Of a DNA stretch of 14,311 bases, positions 1 through 6,650 are shown in pieces. The notes beneath the pieces are model-generated. The model was not told the origin of the DNA, ran no database searches, and was given only the letters and a program-made list of their open reading frames with translations. The translations under genes were made by a program, and so were the position numbers. The stretch's first letter is position 1. Each line of letters begins with the position of its first letter. Source of the DNA: CAZYXZ01 sp964651395 (GTDB taxonomy: Bacteria > Actinomycetota > Actinomycetes > BP-191); the NCBI GenBank assembly GCA_964651395.1, contig CAZYXZ010000079.1, positions 1-14,311 on the forward strand, given 5' to 3'.

Positions 1-1070
1 TGCACGAGGAGGGCATCGCCGGACAGATCTACCTGTTCAAGAACAACACCGACTCCGCAGGCAACTCCTACGGCTGCCACGAGAACTACCTGGTCGGCCG
101 CCACGGCGAGTTCAGCCGCCTCGCCGACATCCTCATCCCGTTCCTGGTGACCCGGCAGATCATCTGCGGCGCCGGCAAGGTGCTGCAGACCCCGCGCGGC
201 GCGGTGTTCTGCGTCAGTCAGCGGGCCGAGCACATCTGGGAGGGCGTCTCCTCGGCGACCACGCGCTCGCGTCCGATCATCAACACCCGCGACGAGCCGC
301 ACGCCGACGCGGAGCGCTTCCGCCGGCTGCACGTCATCGTCGGCGACTCGAACATGAACGAGAGCACCGCGCTGCTCAAGGTCGGCACGACCGACCTGGT
401 CCTGCGGATGATCGAGTCCGGCGTCGTGATGCGCGACCTGACGCTGGAGAACCCGATCCGCGCGATCCGCGAGGTCAGCCACGACATCACCTGTCGCCGG
501 CGCGTGAAGCTGGCCAACGGCCGTGAGGCGAGCGCGCTGGAGATCCAGCACGAGTACCACGCCAAGGCCCGCGACTTCCTCACCCGCCGCGGGGCCGACC
601 CGGTCGCCGAGCGCGTGCTCGACCTCTGGGGCCGCACGCTCACCGCGATCGAGACCGGCGACCTCGGCTCCGTCGCGCGCGAGGTGGACTGGGTCTGCAA
701 GTACCACCTGCTCGAGCGCTACCGGGCCAAGCACGGCCTGTCGCTGTCGTCGCCGCGGATCGCGCTGCTCGACCTGGCCTACCACGACGTCAACCGCGAC
801 CGCGGCCTCTACTACCTGCTCGAGCGGAAGGGTGCGGTCGACCGGGTCAGCGACGACGCCACCATCGCGCAGGCCATGGACACGCCGCCGCAGACGACCC
901 GCGCGCGGCTGCGCGGCGAGTTCATCCGCAAGGCCAAGGAGAAGCGCCGCGACTTCACGGTCGACTGGGTGCACCTCAAGCTCAACGACCAGGCCCAGCG
1001 CACCGTGCTCTGCAAGGACCCGTTCCGCGCCGTCGACGACCGGGTCGAGCGCCTGATCGCCTCTATGTAG
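1..1070 (+). CDS. pafA: Pup--protein ligase PafA (5' end outside window)
   Basis: PafA joins the C-terminal glutamate of the small protein Pup to lysines of target proteins, marking them for the mycobacterial-type proteasome. The reading frame is open from base 3, with no start codon in the window. About 355 residues are present of a family length near 450, so roughly the first 95-100 are missing, including the N-terminal catalytic carboxylates. The first visible residues contain KNNTDSAGNSYGCHENYLVG, a hallmark of the PafA/Dop carboxylate-amine ligase fold. The C-terminus (QAQRTVLCKDPFR followed by RLIASM) is typical of PafA rather than Dop. The dop, pup and proteasome genes would be expected upstream, outside the window. 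The last 8 bases overlap the convergent 3' end of the DUF3866 gene. Identity is secure; activity cannot be judged without the N-terminus. Confidence 0.96.
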   Translation, partial: HEEGIAGQIYLFKNNTDSAGNSYGCHENYLVGRHGEFSRLADILIPFLVTRQIICGAGKVLQTPRGAVFCVSQRAEHIWEGVSSATTRSRPIINTRDEPHADAERFRRLHVIVGDSNMNESTALLKVGTTDLVLRMIESGVVMRDLTLENPIRAIREVSHDITCRRRVKLANGREASALEIQHEYHAKARDFLTRRGADPVAERVLDLWGRTLTAIETGDLGSVAREVDWVCKYHLLERYRAKHGLSLSSPRIALLDLAYHDVNRDRGLYYLLERKGAVDRVSDDATIAQAMDTPPQTTRARLRGEFIRKAKEKRRDFTVDWVHLKLNDQAQRTVLCKDPFRAVDDRVERLIASM

Positions 1071-2136
1071 CGCTGACGTCGGCGGCGTAGTACCCGGCGG
1101 CGGCCGCGGCGCTGAAGTACCAGTAGTCCTCGTCGAGCGAGCGTCCCATCGTCGACAGCGGGACCGGCGAGGAGCGCAGGGCTTCGTCCAGGTCCTCCAC
1201 GACCGTGACCACGTCGTGCCGCTGCGCGATGCCCGACGCCTGCAGGTCGGCCTGCACCTCGCGGGCGAGGGGGGCGGGCAGCTCCGGCACGACGACGGTC
1301 GCGCGGGCCAGCGCCACCCGGCCGTACGCCGTCGCGCTGTGGTGGCTCACGCCGCGGTGGCGTTCCCGCGGGTCAGACGCGGAGATGCGCAGCGACGCGA
1401 CAGCGCGCCCGTCGAGCGCGGCGACGGCGTTCACCGCCTCGCCCGCACCGACGCCGGAGAAGCCCCAGCGCAGGCCGACGCCCAGGTTGCCCGGCCCCTG
1501 GGTCACGACGACGACGTCCGCGAGCAGGACGGCACGTGCCGCCAGCAGCGCCTCGTGCAGCGTGACCGCCTCGAGGTCGCCGCCGAAGGCCTGGCCGGCG
1601 GTCACCGTCCCCGCCAGCCATCCGGCCGCGGTGAGACCGGCCACCGTGCGCGAGTACCAGATCGGCAAGGCGCCGCCGTCGGTCATGGCGTAGACCACGC
1701 GCGCCTCGGGCCGCCGCGCGCGCACGCCCGCGACGATCGCCGGCAGCGCGGAGTGCAGGTCCGCGACGACGACGGGAGCTCCGTCCAGCGACGCCGTCGC
1801 CGCCATCGCGGCCCGGTGTGGCGACGCCTCCTCGGCGACGCCGAGCACCGCGTGCTGCAGCGGGGTGTAGCGCGCCTTCATGACGTGACCCTCGGTGACC
1901 ACGACCGGCGGCAGCCGGTCTGGGATCGCGACCACCACGTGGTCGCCGCCGGTGCCGAGGCCGAGCGCGACAGCGGTCGTGTTCACCACGACCCGGTCGC
2001 CCGGTTCCGGCGTACCGACCAGCGCCGGGTAGGCGACCGCCTCGGACGGCTCGCCGTCGATGTCGATCGCGACGACCACCGCACCGGGCCGGGACGTGAT
2101 GAGGGAGACCACAGTGCCGGTGCGCAGGTCGATCAC
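1063..2136 (-). CDS. DUF3866 family protein
   Basis: A 357-residue soluble protein of the actinobacterial DUF3866 family, which has no assigned function that I know of. Recognisable parts are GPGNLGVGLRWGFSG, SDPRERHRGVSHHS (SHHS at residues 264-267) and the C-terminal LSTMGRSLDED. The paired histidines and glycine-rich turns suggest a ligand or metal site, but this is inference. I chose the GTG at 2136, giving an N-terminus VIDLRTGTVVSL. The frame stays open far upstream, but any longer version would run through the regulator and pafB, which are real genes. A TACGCT box ends six bases before this GTG, as at several genes here. It lies 17 bp downstream of the SufR-like regulator on the same strand, so the two probably form an operon. 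Its 3' end overlaps pafA tail to tail. Confidence 0.88.
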   Translation of the reverse strand: MIDLRTGTVVSLITSRPGAVVVAIDIDGEPSEAVAYPALVGTPEPGDRVVVNTTAVALGLGTGGDHVVVAIPDRLPPVVVTEGHVMKARYTPLQHAVLGVAEEASPHRAAMAATASLDGAPVVVADLHSALPAIVAGVRARRPEARVVYAMTDGGALPIWYSRTVAGLTAAGWLAGTVTAGQAFGGDLEAVTLHEALLAARAVLLADVVVVTQGPGNLGVGLRWGFSGVGAGEAVNAVAALDGRAVASLRISASDPRERHRGVSHHSATAYGRVALARATVVVPELPAPLAREVQADLQASGIAQRHDVVTVVEDLDEALRSSPVPLSTMGRSLDEDYWYFSAAAAAGYYAADVSAT

Positions 2137-2142
2137 CGGGTG

Positions 2143-2148
2143 AGCGTA
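2143..2148 (-). promoter_or_regulatory. Putative -10 box for the DUF3866 gene
   Basis: On the minus strand the hexamer TACGCT matches the actinobacterial -10 pattern TAnnnT and ends exactly six bases before the GTG start at 2136. No Shine-Dalgarno sequence is visible. The layout fits a leaderless transcript starting at or next to the GTG, giving the gene expression of its own besides read-through from the regulator. No convincing -35 is seen. Confidence 0.35.
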
Positions 2149-2153
2149 CGTAC

Positions 2154-2795
2154 TCAGCCGGTCCGGCGACGGAGCAGGTACGTGCAGGTGTGGTCGCCGT
2201 CCGGCATGAACTTCACGCGTTCGACCGCGACGTCCTCGCCGACGGCGTCCCGCAGCATCGCGAGCTCGGCCGTGCAGGCCTGCGGGTAGTGGCCCGCGAT
2301 CCGCGCGATGGCGCAGTTGTGCTCGGTGAGCAGCGCGCTGTCCTCGTCGAGCACCGTCGCTTCGGCCAGGTAGCCGGCCGCGTCCTGGACGGCGGCCAGC
2401 TCCGCCGCCGCGCCCGCCACGCTCTGCCCGGCCAGCCGCGGTCGCAACGCCTCCGCGGCCTTCGCCGCACCGCGGGCGAACGCCCGGTCCACGGCGTCCG
2501 GGCCGTGCTCCTCGGCCACCGCGTCGAGCAGCACCTCGGTCAGCTCCGGGTAGGCCCGGGGGAACGTCTCGTCGCCGGCCGGGGTGAGCCAGAACTTCGT
2601 CGCCGGGCGGCCCTTCGGGCGGCGTTCCACCGACGTCGTGAGCAGGCCGTCGCCGACCAACGCGTCGAGGTGCCGGCGTACGCCGGCCGTGGTCACGCCG
2701 AGGGCCGCAGCCAGCTCGGTGGCGTCGGCCGAGCCCCGGCGCTTGACCACCCCGAGCAGCGCCCGCCGGGTCGTCCCGTCCGTCGAGATAATCAT
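2154..2795 (-). CDS. SufR-like helix-turn-helix regulator with Fe-S cysteines
   Basis: A 213-residue transcription regulator. Residues about 8-65 form a winged helix-turn-helix of the DeoR/ArsR type (LAAALGVTTAGVRRHLDALV, then the wing RRPKGRPATKFWLT). The C-terminal part has the SufR signature: EHNC (Cys161), then PQAC twelve residues later (Cys174), then DHTC (Cys204). In characterised SufR proteins such cysteines hold an Fe-S cluster that controls binding to suf operon promoters. Here no suf genes are in view, so the target is unknown; the gene symbol is left blank for that reason. It starts at ATG 2795, preceded by AGGGTGGG as ribosome binding site. It is divergent from pafB across 88 bp and leads an operon with the DUF3866 gene. 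Autoregulation is likely by family habit but not shown. Confidence 0.87.
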   Translation of the reverse strand: MIISTDGTTRRALLGVVKRRGSADATELAAALGVTTAGVRRHLDALVGDGLLTTSVERRPKGRPATKFWLTPAGDETFPRAYPELTEVLLDAVAEEHGPDAVDRAFARGAAKAAEALRPRLAGQSVAGAAAELAAVQDAAGYLAEATVLDEDSALLTEHNCAIARIAGHYPQACTAELAMLRDAVGEDVAVERVKFMPDGDHTCTYLLRRRTG

Positions 2796-2824
2796 GACCC
2801 ACCCTTAAGCCGACTTTGCCAACG

Positions 2825-2853
2825 ACTATCGTGCGTAAAGCCCGGAGGGTCAA
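2825..2853 (-). promoter_or_regulatory. Putative promoter of the SufR-like regulator
   Basis: On the minus strand, TTGACC (2853-2848) is followed by exactly 17 bases and then GATAGT (2830-2825), a good match to a housekeeping sigma-factor promoter. Transcription would start near 2818, giving a leader of about 22 bases that includes the AGGGTGGG ribosome binding site. A short direct repeat, CGACTT at 2811 and CGACTA at 2823, lies over the -10 and start region and could be part of an operator. I found no clear inverted repeat. Confidence 0.5.
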
Positions 2854-2870
2854 CGACCACGGCCGGTTGC

Positions 2871-2876
2871 TACGGT
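2871..2876 (+). promoter_or_regulatory. Putative -10 box of pafB, leaderless type
   Basis: TACGGT matches TAnnnT and ends seven bases before the ATG of pafB. No ribosome binding site precedes that ATG, which supports a leaderless transcript. The -35 region is unremarkable. The published PafBC-dependent motif (TTGTCRGTG, eight bases, TAnnnT) is not recognisable here, so I see no sign that pafBC activates itself. Confidence 0.4.
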
Positions 2877-2883
2877 CCGTGCC

Positions 2884-3846
2884 ATGTCGGCGCCCAAGCT
2901 CGAGCGGCTGGTCAACCTGCTGATGCTGCTGCTCTCGGCCCGGCGTCCGGTCACCGTCGAGCAGATCCGGGAGATGCTGCCGGCCTACGACCAGGATGAC
3001 CCGGAGAGCTTCCGCCGGCAGTTCGAGCGCGACAAGGAGGAGCTCCGCGAGCTCGGCATCCCGCTCGAGACCGGCTTCGTGGACGCCTGGGAGGTCGAGC
3101 AGGGCTACTGGATCCGCCGCGACGACTACGAGCTCCCGCCGATCTCCCTCGCCCCCGACGAGGCCACGGCCGTCGCGCTGGCCGCGCGCCTGTGGCAGTC
3201 CGCGGCGCTCGGCGAGGCCAGCGCGAGCGCCCTGCTCAAGCTGCGCGCCGCCGGGATCGAGGCGGACCCGGTCGAGACCACGGTGGTCGAGCCGCGCGTG
3301 GCGGCCAGCGACGCCGCCTTCGAGCCGCTGCTGGCCGCTGTGCGCGCCGGGCAGGCGGTCACGTTCGACTACGTGACGGCCGGCGGCACGGACCCCGCAC
3401 GCCGCACCGTGGAGCCCTGGGGCCTCGTGCACTGGCACGGCCGGTGGTACCTGGCCGGGCACGACCGCGACCGGGACGCCACCCGCGTGTTCCGGCTGGG
3501 CCGGATCGTCGGCTCCGCCGCCCCGGTCGGCGATCCGGGCACGGTCAGCGTCCCCGCCGGCGTCGATCTGCGCGCCGTCGTCACGGCCACCGAGGACGTG
3601 CCGGCCACCGGGACGGCGGTGGTCCGCATCGCCCCGGACAGCTGCTGGCAGGTCCGGCGTACGGCGACCGAGGCAGTCGAGGAGGCGGACGGCTGGACCC
3701 GCTGCACGCTCCCGCTGGGCGACGTCGACCGGGCGGCGGAGTGGCTCGTGGGCTACGGCCCGCAGCTGGTCGTCCTAGAGCCGGACGAGCTGCGCACGGC
3801 GGTCATCGGCCGCCTGCAGGAGGCGCTCGCCGGGGCTGCAACATGA
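2884..3846 (+). CDS. pafB: PafB, WYL-domain DNA-damage response activator subunit
   Basis: PafB and PafC together form a transcription activator that switches on the LexA-independent DNA-damage genes of actinobacteria; current models have it sense single-stranded DNA through its WYL domains. The 320-residue product starts with a winged helix-turn-helix (KLERLVNLLMLLLSARRPVTVEQI, then FRRQFERDKEELRELGIPLE at about 40-60). A WYL domain follows: GRWYLAGHDRDRDATRVFRLGRI, with W188-Y189-L190 and the conserved arginines after it. A C-terminal WCX-type region ends the protein. Length is normal for the family. The stop is followed after only 3 bp by the first possible start of pafC, so the two are translationally linked. 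PafB and PafC are separate genes here, not fused as in some relatives. The old name means proteasome accessory factor B, from its position next to pafA. Confidence 0.95.
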   Translation: MSAPKLERLVNLLMLLLSARRPVTVEQIREMLPAYDQDDPESFRRQFERDKEELRELGIPLETGFVDAWEVEQGYWIRRDDYELPPISLAPDEATAVALAARLWQSAALGEASASALLKLRAAGIEADPVETTVVEPRVAASDAAFEPLLAAVRAGQAVTFDYVTAGGTDPARRTVEPWGLVHWHGRWYLAGHDRDRDATRVFRLGRIVGSAAPVGDPGTVSVPAGVDLRAVVTATEDVPATGTAVVRIAPDSCWQVRRTATEAVEEADGWTRCTLPLGDVDRAAEWLVGYGPQLVVLEPDELRTAVIGRLQEALAGAAT

Positions 3847-3849
3847 GCG

Positions 3850-4809
3850 GTGCGGCATGAACGGCGCCACGTGAGGGGCGCGGCCGGCCGGCTGGCCCGG
3901 CTGCTCGCTCTCGTGCCGTACCTCGTGGCCCACCCGGGCATCCCGGTGGAGGAGGCGGCCGCTGTCTTCGGCGTCACGGAGAAGCAGCTCCGCGCGGACC
4001 TCGACCTGCTCTTCGTCTGCGGCCTGCCCGGCTACTCGCCGGGCGACCTCATCGACGTCAGCCTCGACGGCGACCGGATCACCGTGACGAACGCCGAGAC
4101 GATCGCCCGGCCCTTGCGGCTGACCCCGCAGGAGGCGCTGTCGCTGGTCGTCGCCGCGCGCACGCTGGCCGCCGTACCTGGGCTCGCGGAGCGCGGCGCC
4201 CTCGACCGCGCGCTGGCCAAGCTCGAGGACGTCGTCGGCCCGGTCACCGACCAGGTCACCGTGCAGCTCGACGCCGAGGGGGAGACCCTCACCGCCGTCC
4301 AGGCGGCACTGCGCGAGGGGCGCCTGCTCCACCTGCGCTACCACTCGGGCGGCCGCGACGAGGTGACGGAGCGCGACGTCGATCCCATGCGGGTGCTCTC
4401 CGTCGGCGGGCGCTGGTACCTCGAGGGCTGGTGCCGCCTGGTCGGCGACGTGCGGATGTTCCGGGTCGACCGGATCCTCGCGGTCGACGTCCTCGAGGAG
4501 GCGTCCGCGCCGCCGCCGGAGGCGGTGACCCGCGACATCGACGAGGGCGTGTACCTGCCCCGCCCCGAGCAGACGCTGGTGGTGCTCGATGTCAGCCCGT
4601 CCGCCCGCTGGGTGGCCGACTACTACCCGTGCGAGTCGGTCGAGCCGCTGCCGGACGGCGGGCTGCGGCTGAAGCTGAGGGCGGCCGACACCCGCTGGGT
4701 GGCCCGGCTCGCGCTGCGCCTGGGGGCGAACGCGCGGGTCCTGGAGCCCCCGGAGCTGCGCGCAGCGGTCGCCACGGCGGCCACCGACGCCCTCGCGGCG
4801 TACGCGTAG
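3850..4809 (+). CDS. pafC: PafC, WYL-domain DNA-damage response activator subunit
   Basis: Partner of PafB and paralogous to it. The 319-residue product has an N-terminal helix-turn-helix (RLARLLALVPYLVAHPG, then EEAAAVFGVTEKQLRADLDLL) and a WYL domain, GGRWYLEGWCRL, with W189-Y190-L191 followed by the arginine-rich DVRMFRVDRI. A WCX-type C-terminal part follows. The start is uncertain. GTG 3850 gives the longest form; GTG 3871 gives VRGAAGRLARLL, closer to the usual PafC N-terminus, and neither has a good ribosome binding site. An ATG at 3843 overlapping the pafB stop is in another frame and ends after five codons. Tight coupling to pafB is expected because the proteins work as a pair. Confidence 0.94.
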   Translation: MRHERRHVRGAAGRLARLLALVPYLVAHPGIPVEEAAAVFGVTEKQLRADLDLLFVCGLPGYSPGDLIDVSLDGDRITVTNAETIARPLRLTPQEALSLVVAARTLAAVPGLAERGALDRALAKLEDVVGPVTDQVTVQLDAEGETLTAVQAALREGRLLHLRYHSGGRDEVTERDVDPMRVLSVGGRWYLEGWCRLVGDVRMFRVDRILAVDVLEEASAPPPEAVTRDIDEGVYLPRPEQTLVVLDVSPSARWVADYYPCESVEPLPDGGLRLKLRAADTRWVARLALRLGANARVLEPPELRAAVATAATDALAAYA

Positions 4810-4815
4810 AGAGGT

Positions 4816-4857
4816 AAGGGACTAGTTCCCTTGGGGACCAGTCCGGTCCGATCGGAC
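4816..4857 (+). repeat. Three adjoining inverted repeats after pafC
   Basis: Within 42 bases lie three hairpin-capable sequences. The first is AAGGGA, five bases, TCCCTT (4816-4832). The second is GGACC, AGTCC, GGTCC (4835-4849). The third is the perfect 12-base palindrome GTCCGATCGGAC (4846-4857). The second and third share four bases and cannot form together. There is no T-run, so this is not a classic intrinsic terminator. It could be a weak terminator for pafBC, a protein-binding site for the downstream operon, or an RNA switch. The rest of the 117-bp gap (4810-4926) shows only the ribosome binding site. Confidence 0.5.
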
Positions 4858-4910
4858 GGTCAAGCCATGCCACCGACGTGCCGACGAGACATTTGTAGGG
4901 CGCTACGCCG

Positions 4911-4920
4911 AAGGGAGGTG
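4911..4920 (+). promoter_or_regulatory. Strong ribosome binding site of the zinc-ribbon gene
   Basis: AAGGGAGGTG is nearly a perfect complement of the 16S rRNA tail and ends six bases before ATG 4927. It fixes that start in preference to an in-frame ATG at 4831. It is the strongest ribosome binding site in the window and contrasts with most neighbours, which have none. Confidence 0.8.
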
Positions 4921-4926
4921 GTGGCC

Positions 4927-5256
4927 ATGACCAGCATCAAGGCCTCGTGCTACGACTGCGGAGAGATCGAGCTGACCGCGGACGACGTCACGCTCATGGT
5001 CTGCAATCACGCCGCCTCCTCGTACTACACGTTCGTCTGCCCCGGCTGCGAGGCACTCGTCCGCAAGCCGGCCGACGACCACGTCGTGTCGCTGCTGATG
5101 TCCGGGGGGGTTCGCGCGGAGGTCTGGGAGATCCCGGCCGAGGCGCTGGAGGAGCACAACGGACCGCAGCTGACCTACGACGACCTGCTCGACTTCGTCC
5201 TGCACGCCGCGCACACCGACTACCTCGCAGGGCGCGTCGACCCGGTCGCCGGATAG
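4927..5256 (+). CDS. Small zinc-ribbon protein of unknown function
   Basis: A 109-residue protein. The N-terminal third is a zinc ribbon: CYDC (Cys8, Cys11) and CPGC (Cys38, Cys41), with VCNHAASSYYTFVCPGC between and around. The remainder is acidic and without membrane segments; it includes a segment about residue 70 (EVWEIPAEALEEHNGPQLTY) likely to be helical. I believe similar small proteins occur beside pafC and tatA in other actinobacteria, but I know of no assigned function. Binding to zinc is inferred from the four cysteines. The start is set by the strong ribosome binding site; an upstream in-frame ATG would add 32 residues of basic, unrelated-looking sequence. The next gene begins 9 bp after the stop, suggesting an operon leading to tatA. 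Confidence 0.82.
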   Translation: MTSIKASCYDCGEIELTADDVTLMVCNHAASSYYTFVCPGCEALVRKPADDHVVSLLMSGGVRAEVWEIPAEALEEHNGPQLTYDDLLDFVLHAAHTDYLAGRVDPVAG

Positions 5257-5259
5257 CCT
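5254..5259 (+). promoter_or_regulatory. Putative -10 box, leaderless type, before the 72-residue membrane protein
   Basis: TAGCCT overlaps the TAG stop of the zinc-ribbon gene and ends six bases before ATG 5266. The gene has no ribosome binding site, so an internal promoter making a leaderless mRNA is a reasonable reading. No -35 is recognised. Confidence 0.33.
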
Positions 5260-5265
5260 CCGGGC

Positions 5266-5484
5266 ATGTCCTGGCCGGTCGGCGTCCTCGCGTTCGCGTG
5301 CGGTCTGGCCGGTCTCGCCATCCTCGGGCGCATGGGCTGGACCCTCTACCGGCGGGTGCGCCACCTCGGCAGCAGCGTGGCCGCGGCCAGCGAGCGGATC
5401 GCGGAGGCGGCCGCGGCGATCGAGCTCCCGCAGCCCGAGCACGGAATGAACCCCTCCTACCCGCGCGGCGAAGTACTCCCGTAG
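5266..5484 (+). CDS. Small single-pass membrane protein, unknown function
   Basis: A 72-residue protein with one hydrophobic segment at about residues 4-22 (VGVLAFACGLAGLAILGRM). A basic stretch (LYRRVRHLG) follows, then an alanine-rich helix (SVAAASERIAEAAAAIEL) and a short tail. The positive charges after the segment predict the C-terminus in the cytoplasm. The layout of one N-terminal membrane helix plus an amphipathic helix recalls TatA/TatB, but there is no Gly-Pro-Glu or FG-x-KKLP motif, so I do not call it a Tat subunit. It sits between the zinc-ribbon gene and tatA. Support for it being a real gene is its position, its clean fit between neighbours and its sensible topology. Confidence 0.68.
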   Translation: MSWPVGVLAFACGLAGLAILGRMGWTLYRRVRHLGSSVAAASERIAEAAAAIELPQPEHGMNPSYPRGEVLP

Positions 5485-5495
5485 CCCAGGCCGGG

Positions 5496-5515
5496 CGCCC
5501 GTCCGGGCGTAGACT
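5496..5515 (+). promoter_or_regulatory. Hairpin and putative -10 box upstream of tatA
   Basis: CGCCC, GTCC, GGGCG (5496-5509) can form a five-pair hairpin. It is followed at once by TAGACT (5510-5515), which fits TAnnnT. The tatA start lies 30 bases further on with the ribosome binding site AGAGAGG at 5529-5535. Transcription could therefore start near 5522 with a short leader. The hairpin has no T-run, and in DNA this GC-rich it could be chance. Confidence 0.3.
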
Positions 5516-5545
5516 CAGGCCGACCCTCAGAGAGGCAGACCCCCG

Positions 5546-5764
5546 ATGCCCAGTGGCCCGGAGCTCTACATCGTGCTCGGCATCGCCGTGCTGCTCTTCG
5601 GCTCCAAGAAGCTCCCCGACGCCGCCCGGTCGATCGGCCGCTCGATGCGCATCCTCAAGGCCGAGACCAAGGGTCTGCGCGACGAGGACGGGGACGGCCG
5701 CGACGACAAGACCGGGCAGCCCATGCCCGCCAAGTCCGACGAGCGCGACAGCCCCATCAGCTAG
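5546..5764 (+). CDS. tatA: Sec-independent translocase protein TatA
   Basis: TatA assembles at the TatC receptor to let folded proteins with twin-arginine signal peptides cross the cytoplasmic membrane. The 72-residue product has the family pattern: GPE at residues 4-6, a short membrane helix at about 6-19 ending in FG (18-19), then KKLPDAARSIGRSMRILKAETKGL, the amphipathic helix. A charged acidic tail (about 46-72) follows. It starts at ATG 5546 behind AGAGAGG. tatC follows after 21 bp. As is usual in actinobacteria, no tatB is beside them; it would be elsewhere in the genome. Confidence 0.95.
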   Translation: MPSGPELYIVLGIAVLLFGSKKLPDAARSIGRSMRILKAETKGLRDEDGDGRDDKTGQPMPAKSDERDSPIS

Positions 5765-5785
5765 CGGCGGCCCGCGGACTCGCTG

Positions 5786-6628
5786 ATGGCCGTACGTCTC
5801 CGGCGTCGCCAGGAACGGCACCCGGACGACTCCCGGATGTCGCTGGTCGACCACCTGTTCGAGCTGCGCGGCCGGGTCGTGAAGAGCCTGCTGGCCATCG
5901 CGGTCGCCTTCGCCGTCATCTTCTTCTTCGCGTACGACCCGATCTTCGACATCGTCCTCAAGCCCTACTGCGACCTGCCCGTCCACCTGCGTGGCGACCA
6001 GCCCGGCGACTGCCGGCTGATCATCCTGGGCGTCGCGGACTCGTTCCTGCTCAAGCTGCGCGTGACGATGATCTGCGCGCTGGTGGTCTCCGCGCCGATC
6101 TGGCTCTACCAGGTGTGGGCGTTCATCACGCCAGGCCTCTACGCGCGCGAGAAGAAGTGGGCCGCGCCGTTCATCCTCAGCTCGACCGCGCTGTTCGCCG
6201 TCGGCATGGTGCTGGCCTACTTCACCCTGAACAAGGGCCTGGACTTCCTGCTGGGCTTCGCCGGCGACGGCATCGACCCACAGCTCGTGGCCGACCGCTA
6301 CATCAACTACGTCATCTTCATGCTGCTGGCGTTCGGCGTGTCGTTCGAGTTCCCGCTCCTGCTGATCTTCTCGAACCTGGCCGGCATCCTCCCGGCCAGC
6401 CGCCTGAAGGCCTGGCGGCGCGGCATGTACTTCGGCATCGCAGTCTTCGCCGCGGTCATCACGCCGAGCGGGGACCCGTTCAGCTTCTTCGCCCTCGCGG
6501 TGCCGATGTTCCTGTTCTACGAGCTCGCCGTGCTCTTCGCGCGCCTGCGCGAGCGGGCCCGGCGCCGGCGCGGGCCGGTCGAGGGCGACACCGACCAGTG
6601 GTCGGACGACGAGGTCTCGCCGCTGTAG
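5786..6628 (+). CDS. tatC: Sec-independent translocase protein TatC
   Basis: TatC is the multi-spanning receptor for twin-arginine signal peptides. The 280-residue product begins with a basic stretch and the conserved RMSLVDHLFELRGR (about 17-30). Six membrane helices can be read: about 32-52, 88-112, 126-150, 173-205, and two after the short ITPSGDPFS turn. The first external loop carries Cys62 and Cys76, spaced so that they could form a disulfide. The cytoplasmic tail is arginine-rich, then acidic. Start is ATG 5786, 21 bp after tatA, with no good ribosome binding site, so translation probably depends on tatA. The downstream gene is a lipid kinase rather than helY directly, unlike M. tuberculosis. 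Confidence 0.96.
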   Translation: MAVRLRRRQERHPDDSRMSLVDHLFELRGRVVKSLLAIAVAFAVIFFFAYDPIFDIVLKPYCDLPVHLRGDQPGDCRLIILGVADSFLLKLRVTMICALVVSAPIWLYQVWAFITPGLYAREKKWAAPFILSSTALFAVGMVLAYFTLNKGLDFLLGFAGDGIDPQLVADRYINYVIFMLLAFGVSFEFPLLLIFSNLAGILPASRLKAWRRGMYFGIAVFAAVITPSGDPFSFFALAVPMFLFYELAVLFARLRERARRRRGPVEGDTDQWSDDEVSPL

Positions 6629-6638
6629 GAGTCCTGGC

Positions 6639-6644
6639 TAGGGT
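6639..6644 (+). promoter_or_regulatory. Putative -10 box of the lipid kinase gene, leaderless type
   Basis: TAGGGT fits TAnnnT and ends six bases before ATG 6651. No separate ribosome binding site is seen. It may give the kinase gene a promoter of its own within the tat-helY stretch. Confidence 0.35.
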
Positions 6645-6650
6645 GCGGGC

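Noticed and set aside
2796..2883. PafBC-dependent promoter motif (TTGTCRGTG, eight bases, TAnnnT) before pafB
   Set aside because: TTGCCAACG at 2816 matches only partly, and the following TATCGT is two bases away instead of eight.
2137..3462. Open minus-strand frame extending the DUF3866 protein far upstream to about 800 residues
   Set aside because: It would run antisense through the SufR-like regulator and pafB, and the added sequence is low-complexity Arg/Gly/Ala typical of a shadow frame in GC-rich DNA. Family similarity begins at the GTG at 2136.
4831..4926. Earlier in-frame ATG for the zinc-ribbon gene
   Set aside because: The extra 32 residues start inside the inverted repeats and look unrelated. 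The strong ribosome binding site at 4911-4920 fixes the start at 4927.
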